A stretch of 49,913 nt of DNA from the NCBI GenBank assembly GCA_014804995.1, contig JAAUYS010000068.1, forward strand, positions 1 to 49,913, read 5' to 3'. Below are positions 41,384-48,209 of this stretch, in pieces. The notes under the pieces were generated by a model that was not told the origin of the DNA, did no database searches, and saw only the letters and a program-made list of their open reading frames with translations. Position 1 is the stretch's first letter. Every line of letters starts with the position of its first letter. A program made the position numbers and the translations under genes. Source of the stretch: Clostridia bacterium. GTDB taxonomy: Bacteria; Bacillota; Clostridia; Christensenellales; Borkfalkiaceae.

Positions 41384-41766
41384 TAGATTCCCCCTAATGA
41401 AAGGTCTAGTTGACCCTTGCTCGTCGTATTATACATAGGCAGGTAGCCCACCTGTATGTTGAGTTCCTGCCCGTTCGTGGTTACGTTTATGTTGCTCTGC
41501 GAGGTGAGTATTCTGCGGTCTCTCGTGCCGTCAGCCCCCGTGGTCGTGTTGGTGTTCTGCGTCGCCAACGCCTTAGTAATGTTGTACTTGAGGAGTGCGC
41601 GGGCTATCTCGGTGATGGGCTTGTTCTCATACTCCGAAATCTCGCTACCGTAAGACCTCATATAGAACATCTTCCGATAGGGAGTGAGGAGACATATCTC
41701 CACGTCTCCCCGTATCTCGGTCTCCAAGTCCGTCCTGCCGTAATTGAAAAAGTGATCTATATGCAT
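41383..41766 (-). CDS. Baseplate wedge protein, gp25-like (127 aa)
   Basis: Starts MHIDHFFNYGRTDLETEI. Early segment VEICLLTPYRKMFYMRSYGSE fits gp25 (short beta domain near an Arg-Met turn), and ITEIARALLKYN is the helix after it. Its place between the spike-tip protein and J supports the call. The 3' part (RRILTSQSNINVTTNGQEL) is beta-rich. Confidence 0.65.
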   Translation of the reverse strand: MHIDHFFNYGRTDLETEIRGDVEICLLTPYRKMFYMRSYGSEISEYENKPITEIARALLKYNITKALATQNTNTTTGADGTRDRRILTSQSNINVTTNGQELNIQVGYLPMYNTTSKGQLDLSLGGI

Positions 41767-42114
41767 CTAACTCCCCTGTACCTTGACCTGTCCTGCGCTC
41801 GATATCGTTACCGTTACTGGCATCGTCGCACTGCTGTTGCCCACCATACCAGTTACCATAATCGGCGCGAGGGTCTTGTCTCCCTCAAGCACTGCTGGCT
41901 GATGCCCTATTGTCGTCTTCACGGCACTCCCAGTGAGAGTACCTACTCCTGCCCCCCCGCTCATACCGTTAAGGCTGTAGCCCGATATGACTATCGTCAG
42001 CGTACCTGCGTAAGCGGGCACTCCGCCACACTTAACGGTCGCTTGAGGTGGTGTCGTTATCTGCGCAAAGGGGCAGTCCAACACACACCCCTGCACCGCT
42101 ATCGCCTTACCCAT
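41767..42114 (-). CDS. Spike-tip PAAR-like protein (115 aa)
   Basis: MGKAIAVQGCVLDCPFAQI is typical of PAAR/DUF4280-like tips that cap the central spike. Gly-rich beta turns follow, with His in TIGHQPAVLEGD. It would sharpen the membrane-piercing device. Placed right after the spike gene and behind a terminator-like hairpin. Confidence 0.72.
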   Translation of the reverse strand: MGKAIAVQGCVLDCPFAQITTPPQATVKCGGVPAYAGTLTIVISGYSLNGMSGGAGVGTLTGSAVKTTIGHQPAVLEGDKTLAPIMVTGMVGNSSATMPVTVTISSAGQVKVQGS

Positions 42115-42123
42115 ATCTAAAAA

Positions 42124-42181
42124 GTAGCACCGCCGAGAAAGGAAGTACCCTCTCGGGTCGGAGGAATCTCGACAGTGCTAC
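42124..42181 (-). terminator. Terminator-like hairpin C before spike-tip gene
   Basis: On the minus strand, 15-base stem GTAGCACTGTCGAGA with TCTCGGCGGTGCTAC (two G-U), an inner CCTC/GAGG hairpin, then TTTTT. It begins at the spike stop codon and ends ten bases before the next ATG. It could attenuate transcription inside the operon. Confidence 0.65.
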
Positions 42182-42912
42182 ATTACCTCCAAATCTCCGT
42201 TGCAAGCACTGAATTTCGCGCCCTTGGCTTCCACACCCGCTTGACCGTCAAGGGTAACGTCCTTACCCTTGAGCGTGGCACTGCCCGTGGCTTCTATGGA
42301 GAGGTCTCCATCGCACTTTATCGTGCCGTCGCCCCCGAACTCCATATTGAGCGCGCCGTCGCCCTTGAGAGTGGTATCTCCCGACACTTCCACTTCTGCG
42401 TCGCCGTCTACTTTGACTGTTACCGCGTCGTCGCACGTGATTTCTGTCGTGCCCGTAACTTCCGCCTTGAGGTCGCCGTCCACGGTTACTGTGGTGTTCT
42501 TGGCGGTAATCTCCACCTCATAACTGGTCTCTATGGTCAGTTTCTTCGCTGTCTCGTCGTAATAGGCGGTGGTGTCTTCGTCCTCATAGAATACCTGCTT
42601 CTTCTGCGCGTTGGACGGCAGGTTGTCCGAGACTATACTCACCCTGCCGCGCACCACGGGCTTCGCACTATCTCCGTTGAGGAAGTAGACCGACACCCAG
42701 TCGTCTTTCTTCGGAGACACGTTCTTTCCGATGGGCTGTTCCACGTCCGCCCATACACCCTCTTGCGCGTTGAGTATACCTAGCGAGGGTATGGAAATCA
42801 TCACTCTGCCCTTGCCCTCGGGGTCGAGGTCTATGAGCACCTTGCCCATATATGTGAGCGTGTATCTCATACTCTCGGCTATCAATCTCCTCAACGCTTC
42901 GTATTCATTCAT
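42178..42912 (-). CDS. Baseplate central spike (gpV/gp5-like)
   Basis: Start at ATG 42912 (MNEYEALRRLIAESMRYTLT); an upstream extension of the frame is a shadow of the hub gene. OB-fold N-terminus (GRVMISIPSLGILNAQEGVW, then DDWVSVYFLNGDSAKPVVRG) is followed by repeating short strands, (D)G-(D)-x-x-x-(E/T)-V (VDGDLKAEV, VDGDAEVEV, CDGDLSIEA), that form a triple-stranded beta-prism. It pierces the cell envelope on contraction. No lysozyme domain. Confidence 0.85.
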   Translation of the reverse strand: MNEYEALRRLIAESMRYTLTYMGKVLIDLDPEGKGRVMISIPSLGILNAQEGVWADVEQPIGKNVSPKKDDWVSVYFLNGDSAKPVVRGRVSIVSDNLPSNAQKKQVFYEDEDTTAYYDETAKKLTIETSYEVEITAKNTTVTVDGDLKAEVTGTTEITCDDAVTVKVDGDAEVEVSGDTTLKGDGALNMEFGGDGTIKCDGDLSIEATGSATLKGKDVTLDGQAGVEAKGAKFSACNGDLEVM

Positions 42913-44063
42913 CTTACACTCTGCCCCGCCGCTATCAACACAAACGCGTCCACCACCTCGAGATTGACGAAGTAACCACTGCTCGACATCTCGTGAGTGC
43001 AGTTCTTTATGTACCAAGTCCTGCCTTTCGCGCCTATCCTGTCGGGAAATCCGCCGCCGAAAGTAACCACCTGTCCTGCGGTGATATTGATGTCTCCGAA
43101 CATTCTGACGCTCACGGTTATCCCCGACCCTTGCGGCGCGGTGGTGATGGTGTCCTCTACGAAGAACCTCTCCACCTCCTTGAAACTCCTCGCGCTCATC
43201 ACGTTGGCGGTAACTTGGGTTTTCTTGAGGAAGTCTTCCTGCGAGTTGAACTCCGCCAAGACCTTGTTCATATCTAGTCTGTAGGTAACCACCATCTCGT
43301 CCTTGGCGATGTACCTCTTGAACTGCGGCTCGCCGTTGACATATATTACGTTGACACCCGCCCCCATCGCCGCGTCGAGAGACTGATCTTGCCAAGAGTA
43401 TTCTATTACGTTGGCAAAACCTGTGCCGTACTCCAAGTGCGCACTGGTGAGGACTATCTTCCTCATAAACATCTTGGTTGCCAGTTTGGACGGCTCGCAG
43501 AACACCGCACACTTCGTGCCCGCCTTGGTTACTCCCACGCGGAACACGCACCGCCACTCGTCCGCCATACGCGAGAGGAATCGGAAGTTCGATTCGTGCT
43601 GTGATATCTTGTTGTCATTGTTGACTATCTCCGTGCCGCGAGCGAAGTCCACTTCCGCGTCCACTATACCCATCTTGAGCAACACTTCCTGCACCACGGT
43701 CATCTTCGTGCCTATATTGTAGTAGATGCGCTCTTCCTCGTTGTCTCCGAGTGCCTGTCCGCGCATATTGAAGATAATCTTGCCGTCAGACCCCGCGCTA
43801 CCCGACGGAGAATTTACGAGGAACGGAATAGCCCCTCTCTTGTCTATCTGACTACCCCAGTTGAAAGTGAATTTCATTCCAGGTCTGAACGTTCGGGAAT
43901 ATATGGCGTTCGGGTCGAGCATAGTGATGACGCAACTGTCCATATTACCCATCTCTTCGGTTACACTCGCCGAGATTATGCGGTTGTCGTCTACCGCTCC
44001 CATCTTCATATCCGAGGACTTCACTTCCCACCAAAAGTCATTGTACCTCTTGAACAGTGTCAT
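42909..44063 (-). CDS. Baseplate hub protein (gpD/gp27-like)
   Basis: 384 residues of the late-control-D type: SVTEEMGNMDSCVITMLDPN near 32, QALGDNEEERIYY, SQHESNFRFLSRMADEWRCV near 155 (typical 'E.d..Fl..la...G'), and VTFGGGFPDRIGAKGRTWYI near 345. It forms the trimeric hub between tube and spike. ATGA overlap with the spike gene. Confidence 0.82.
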   Translation of the reverse strand: MTLFKRYNDFWWEVKSSDMKMGAVDDNRIISASVTEEMGNMDSCVITMLDPNAIYSRTFRPGMKFTFNWGSQIDKRGAIPFLVNSPSGSAGSDGKIIFNMRGQALGDNEEERIYYNIGTKMTVVQEVLLKMGIVDAEVDFARGTEIVNNDNKISQHESNFRFLSRMADEWRCVFRVGVTKAGTKCAVFCEPSKLATKMFMRKIVLTSAHLEYGTGFANVIEYSWQDQSLDAAMGAGVNVIYVNGEPQFKRYIAKDEMVVTYRLDMNKVLAEFNSQEDFLKKTQVTANVMSARSFKEVERFFVEDTITTAPQGSGITVSVRMFGDINITAGQVVTFGGGFPDRIGAKGRTWYIKNCTHEMSSSGYFVNLEVVDAFVLIAAGQSVR

Positions 44064-44335
44064 TCGGGTATCCTCAAGGACTTTAGTCTGTTCATATCGA
44101 AGTCCACCTGCGTGAGTTCCTCGATGTTCTCGGCGAATATCTCATACGACTGCGATTCGTATCCCTCGCCGTAGATGTCCGTCCTAGTCGCTATCTCGTC
44201 GAGTTCGTCGTCCTTGGAGATGGCGATGGACACGCTATTCTGCGACCTCTCCTGCACAGGGAGTATGTCTTTGATCATCACCGTCCTGCCGAGCGCGTTG
44301 GTGAACGAGATGTCTTCTACGCTGAAATATCTCAT
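44060..44335 (-). CDS. Tail protein X / LysM-like baseplate protein (91 aa)
   Basis: The central text DDELDEIATRTDIYGEGYES followed by SYEIFAENIEELTQVDFDMN is the LysM-like pattern of gpX and gp53-type proteins ('D.ld.Ia...Yg......I...N'). It fixes the tape-measure or hub end. Overlaps both neighbours by 4 bases. Confidence 0.72.
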   Translation of the reverse strand: MRYFSVEDISFTNALGRTVMIKDILPVQERSQNSVSIAISKDDELDEIATRTDIYGEGYESQSYEIFAENIEELTQVDFDMNRLKSLRIPE

Positions 44336-44877
44336 ACGTACCCCCTTATGCCCTGCAGTGCGGTAGTGCCCGCCCCGAGCACGGCGGAAACGTTCCTATA
44401 TATCTCCTCTATCTTGTATAGTAATGAGGTCTCGTCGAGGGTGAGTTCGAGTGAGACTATGGTATGCTGTGGGAGACCCACCTCGTTCACCATCTCCACG
44501 GTGTGTTGCATAGAGCACTTGGTAACGAAATATTCGAGAGGGGTAGACCCCACACCCCACGAGTACAACACCTTGGGGTTGCCCGCCCACTGGCTCTTCT
44601 TCGTGAGACCGAGGAATCCCTGCGCCTTGTTTCTCAAGAGTTCGAACTGGTTGATGAGGGCGATGTTGCCCTCGTATCCTCTGTTCACTATGGGTATCTG
44701 CAGAGATATCTTCCTGTTGCCGAATGAGCCGCTCGACAGCGGCGAGAAGTTGTTACCCAGTATGGGTGTTTCCGCGAAGATTATATTCTTCTCGTCGCCT
44801 ATGCTACCCGTCGGCACGGTGCTTGACGTGATGAGTTGCTTGTTCGTAAGGTCGAATATAAACCACGGAAGATTCAT
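44332..44877 (-). CDS. Tail/baseplate protein, unknown family (181 aa)
   Basis: Follows the tape measure, before the LysM-like protein. Beta-rich, with GNRKISLQIPIVNRGYEGNI and WAGNPKVLYSWGVGSTPLEYF: the theme of 'reference frame plus Y-x-W-G' of tail-initiator or gpU/gp53-like proteins. Assignment uncertain. Confidence 0.6.
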   Translation of the reverse strand: MNLPWFIFDLTNKQLITSSTVPTGSIGDEKNIIFAETPILGNNFSPLSSGSFGNRKISLQIPIVNRGYEGNIALINQFELLRNKAQGFLGLTKKSQWAGNPKVLYSWGVGSTPLEYFVTKCSMQHTVEMVNEVGLPQHTIVSLELTLDETSLLYKIEEIYRNVSAVLGAGTTALQGIRGYV

Positions 44878-46778
44878 CAGTACCCCCTCGTCATCATCTG
44901 CTTCTTGAGCCTATCGACGAAACTGTCGTGGATAGACTGACCTAACTGCACTCCCACCGCCTTAGCATCACCCTCTGTCGCCTGTACGTTGAAGACCATT
45001 CTCATCTCCACGGATACGTTGTTGTTGTTGCCCTGCAGACTGTTGTCCTTGAAAGCGTAGACGTTGTCATCGGGATTGAGGTGGATAACCTTGCCGTCCT
45101 TGGTAACGATGCCGTCGTTTACCTCGTCATCGTAGTGCGCGCCCATCTGTTTCTGCACGAAGTTGGGTACGCCACTAGTCGGCGCGGTTAACTGCTTCGG
45201 CGGTAACGCTTCTTGGGTCGCCTGTGCAACCTCTTGTGCTTGCTCCTTGTTACCGCCAGTGATCGCACCAGTTACGCTAGTCGCCACCCGCTCGGCTTGC
45301 TCCTTGGTGGTCTCGAAGTTGTGTGTGAACACGTCCTTGACCGCCGCCGCCATCTTGCCAGGCACTTCGCCCCAACTGATCTCGCCCGCCACCGCCTGTA
45401 TCAGAGTACCTACGATGTCGCCTATACCCTTGAGGGTGTAGAACACGTTGCCGATATGGGTGATGAGTGTACCGAGTATGCCCGTGAGCACGTTACCTAG
45501 GAAGTTGCCGAGCCAAGAGAACGCTCCCCTAATGCCCGTGTCGTCGTCTCCGAAGATGCCCAAGAGTTCCTTGAATGTATCTATGATACTCCCTATGGCG
45601 TTCGTGAGCGAGGTGAACGAGGAGAGCGCACCGTTCAGCGGTGCTGTTAGATTCTTGAGCGGATCTATTAGCGAACTGAAGAACGTGTCGAATCCGTCCG
45701 TGCCGAACTTTACGAGTTTCTTGAACACCTCGTAGACGGAGGAGAGCGCGTTGGATACAGAAGTTATCGCCTTTGAGAATCCGTCTCCCAATTCCTTACT
45801 CGCGGTGAAGTACTTTATGAGGTCTGCGAATCCACCTACCACGGTCTTTACTTCCTTGGATATCCCCTCGATAGAAGTGTAGAGCACGTTACCCACGAAG
45901 TCGCCTATCCAAGTGAGAGCCTTGCGCAAGCCGCCCTCGTCCGTGAGACCCACGATGTCGAGCAGAGACTGGAAAGCGTCCTTTAGGTTGCCGAGCGGCA
46001 CGGATAGGTTTTGGAGCGGCGTAAGCAACCCCTCGAAGAACCCCACGAGACCATCTAGGCTCACCCTCGCTATCTTGTCGAAGATTCCGTAGATGTTCTC
46101 GAGTATACCCCCGAACTCTTCGAACGTACCATTCATTGTCCACGCCTTAGCCAACTGTCCGAGGAACGAGATGACCTCTCCGCCTTTCGCCACGATGAAC
46201 TCTAGCGTAGGGGTTACCGTCTCCGCCAGTTTCTTTATGGCTTCGCCCATAAGGAGCATAGCGAACGCCACCTTGACTTGGAGCACCGCCACGAACTCGT
46301 CTAAGGTGTTGAATGAGGTCTTGAGAGACCTCTGCAGGGTGTCCACGAGCATTTTGGTGAGGTCTTTGAAGATAGACCACAGGCTCTTCGCCACCACGAT
46401 GACCACGCCCAAGGTGTCTGCCACCGCTTGCCCCCACTTGGCGAAGAGTGTCCTGTGGTCTCGTGTCCAGTCGAGCATCTTCTGAAGATATGGAATAATC
46501 TTCTGCCTGATGGGATAGAAGAACTCTCTGCTGATGATACCCGACGCTAGTTTGAATGCCTGTCCTATTTCGGGCATACTGCCCATCACGGACTTGAAAC
46601 CTTTCACAAGCAGTGCCATCTGTGCGGTCGCGCCCTTGATAGCCTTGGAGACGGATTGGGTCATAGTTTTCCCGAACCCGTCCATCTTTTGCTGTATGGT
46701 GGATACGGATTTCGCCATAGAATCTACGGCTTTTTGGAAATTCTTTATGTCGAATGGGAATCTTGCTTCGTCTTCCAT
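44877..46778 (-). CDS. Tape measure protein (633 aa)
   Basis: Mostly helical, with hydrophobic Gly-rich stretches repeated through the middle (LGNFLGNVLTGILGTLITH, FVGNVLYTSIEG) and charged ends. Repeating units with SLIDPLKNLTAPLNGALSSF and LTPLQNLSVPLGNLKDAFQS suggest internal duplication of about 165 residues. It sets tail length; at about 1.5 A per residue this gives roughly 95 nm. The start overlaps the frameshifted chaperone's end by 34 bases. Confidence 0.85.
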   Translation of the reverse strand: MEDEARFPFDIKNFQKAVDSMAKSVSTIQQKMDGFGKTMTQSVSKAIKGATAQMALLVKGFKSVMGSMPEIGQAFKLASGIISREFFYPIRQKIIPYLQKMLDWTRDHRTLFAKWGQAVADTLGVVIVVAKSLWSIFKDLTKMLVDTLQRSLKTSFNTLDEFVAVLQVKVAFAMLLMGEAIKKLAETVTPTLEFIVAKGGEVISFLGQLAKAWTMNGTFEEFGGILENIYGIFDKIARVSLDGLVGFFEGLLTPLQNLSVPLGNLKDAFQSLLDIVGLTDEGGLRKALTWIGDFVGNVLYTSIEGISKEVKTVVGGFADLIKYFTASKELGDGFSKAITSVSNALSSVYEVFKKLVKFGTDGFDTFFSSLIDPLKNLTAPLNGALSSFTSLTNAIGSIIDTFKELLGIFGDDDTGIRGAFSWLGNFLGNVLTGILGTLITHIGNVFYTLKGIGDIVGTLIQAVAGEISWGEVPGKMAAAVKDVFTHNFETTKEQAERVATSVTGAITGGNKEQAQEVAQATQEALPPKQLTAPTSGVPNFVQKQMGAHYDDEVNDGIVTKDGKVIHLNPDDNVYAFKDNSLQGNNNNVSVEMRMVFNVQATEGDAKAVGVQLGQSIHDSFVDRLKKQMMTRGY

Positions 46779-47682
46779 TCTTCTACTTCCTTTCGTATCC
46801 TCTCATACGTTCTCCAAGGTAACTGGAGAAAGAACCTCGCGTCCGTGTGTGTCAGACTGGCTAACGAGATGGCTTCCATCGTTAACATCAATTCCGACAC
46901 GTCTATGGCTTGTAGTGTGTATCGAAACGGCACTATGCCATTTAGTCCGCTTCGAAGTCGAAAAAACGCGCGAGGTCGAGGTCGGCAGACCACCTGCGCT
47001 TACACTTCATACATACGCATTCCGTCTTGCCGAACGACTTCGACAGCGCGCGCGATACCGCCGACAGTTCGCTGAACGCCATTTTCTTGAAGATGAGATC
47101 TCCGTACGCCATCTTGTCTTTGTCCGAAAAGGGCTTGCCGTCCACGGTCTGTATACACTTCTTGTAGGTCTCGAACTGCATCTCGCTCTCGTCGTCGGGA
47201 AATTTGCGATATGAGTTGATGAGATCGCCCACCGTAGGCAGTCTCAACGTGAGTGTCTTCGCCGAGAATATCTTGTCGCCGTTCCTCTTGTCGAGGATCT
47301 CCACGTTGCACCCTACGCTCACGTCCTCGGGGTCTCGGCACTCGTATGTAGGCAGAGAGTCTGCGAACTCACCCGTGTGGTCTACTATAGCCCCACACTT
47401 GCACTTATACTGACCCTCTATCTTGAATACCCCTCTCGTGAGTGCCATACCGAATACCGCCACGGCATAGACCGTGTCGAAAGTGGCTTTCCTATACATT
47501 TCGCGGATCTGCGCCTTGTCCTCGATGTCTCCCAAGGACTTGGTGCACCCCACCGCGAAAGCGAGGAATGAAGTATAGATGTCGCCGTTGTCAGCCAATT
47601 TCTTGACCTCGGCGATGTCTGCGCCCGACATTTCGCGCAGTTCTACATCTTCGATTCCATCTATGCGAATCGGCAGTTTCAA
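46745..47682 (-). CDS. Tail assembly chaperone, -1 frameshift product (312 aa)
   Basis: The zero-frame protein (246 residues) and the following frame join at TTTTTTC (46966-46960). A -1 slip there gives 241 zero-frame residues plus 71 from the second frame (RLRSGLNGIVPFRY... ending KTKQDSHST), stopping at 46745, inside the tape-measure start. Frameshifted pairs before the tape measure are a hallmark of tailed phages. Confidence 0.8.
46942..47682 (-). CDS. Tail assembly chaperone, short form (246 aa)
   Basis: MKLPIRIDGIEDVELREMSG, helical domain, then two zinc-like pairs: YKCKCGAIVD near 105 and TECVCMKCKRRW near 232. The C-terminal text DLDLARFFDFEAD holds the slip site. It coats the tape measure while the tail grows. 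Placed between tube and tape measure. Confidence 0.82.
   Translation of the reverse strand: MKLPIRIDGIEDVELREMSGADIAEVKKLADNGDIYTSFLAFAVGCTKSLGDIEDKAQIREMYRKATFDTVYAVAVFGMALTRGVFKIEGQYKCKCGAIVDHTGEFADSLPTYECRDPEDVSVGCNVEILDKRNGDKIFSAKTLTLRLPTVGDLINSYRKFPDDESEMQFETYKKCIQTVDGKPFSDKDKMAYGDLIFKKMAFSELSAVSRALSKSFGKTECVCMKCKRRWSADLDLARFFDFEAD
46960..46966 (-). other. -1 ribosomal frameshift slippery site
   Basis: The heptamer T TTT TTC is in the correct zero-frame register (CGT TTT TTC), the X XXY YYZ form. Stop TAA of the zero frame follows 16 bases later. Confidence 0.85.
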
Positions 47683-48092
47683 TTGACCACCGTGATATCG
47701 TAAGGCAAAAGCGAGATGGTGATACTGGCATATGTCGGACTACCAGCATCGAACGCATTCTCGCTATATTTTACACATTCAACCGCGCTCCACAACTCAC
47801 GGTCGTATTCTGCGCCGTCCGCGTCGATACGAATGATCGTAATGTCGTGCTTCTCCTTGTTGTGGTAGTAGTCCTTGAAGAACTTGCGCGTCTTCGCCTG
47901 TCTGCGCGTCTCGTAGGTGAGTTGCACTTCGGGCATAGTCGTTACTCCCGACTGGATTTTGTGCACTCTGTTGTAAGTGGGCACATCAATCGTGTTGTTC
48001 TCGAGCGGCACTTCGCCGAACTGGGTGAGACCCTCTATTTCCTCGCCATCGTAAAGTACTCGGACTTTACCAGCCATACTGTTCTGTTGCAT
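47679..48092 (-). CDS. Tail tube protein (137 aa)
   Basis: 137 residues between sheath and chaperone. Beta-barrel-type text: AGKVRVLYDGEEIEGLTQFG, VHKIQSGVTTMPEVQLTYET, then SPTYASITISLLPYDITV. The tube forms the inner channel inside the sheath. ATG 48092 is preceded by GGAG right after hairpin A; its end overlaps the chaperone by 4 bases. Confidence 0.85.
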   Translation of the reverse strand: MQQNSMAGKVRVLYDGEEIEGLTQFGEVPLENNTIDVPTYNRVHKIQSGVTTMPEVQLTYETRRQAKTRKFFKDYYHNKEKHDITIIRIDADGAEYDRELWSAVECVKYSENAFDAGSPTYASITISLLPYDITVVN

Positions 48093-48101
48093 ATTGTCTC
48101 C

Positions 48102-48200
48102 GAACGCAAGAAAGGTATTTTCCTTGCACTAACTCGGTCTAGACGGGCTAGACCCTTGGCTAATACTCGAGAGTGCAAGAGAAATACCCTCTTTGCGCTC
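48102..48200 (-). other. Long intergenic hairpin A (99 nt)
   Basis: Arms 48102-48130 and 48172-48200 pair at 27 of 29 positions on the minus-strand RNA (four G-U). The loop holds a seven-base hairpin GGTCTAG/CTAGACC. It separates sheath from tube and ends just before the tube ribosome site. Size and apical sequence match hairpin B. Confidence 0.75.
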
Positions 48201-48209
48201 CGAGATATA

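Noticed and set aside
42913-43557. Upstream extension of the spike frame (459-codon open frame)
   Set aside because: It overlaps the hub gene in another frame and is Arg/Gly-rich; the OB-fold begins at ATG 42912.
48102-48200. tRNA or intrinsic terminator for hairpin A
   Set aside because: No cloverleaf, no CCA-end or T-loop pattern, and no T-run after the stem.
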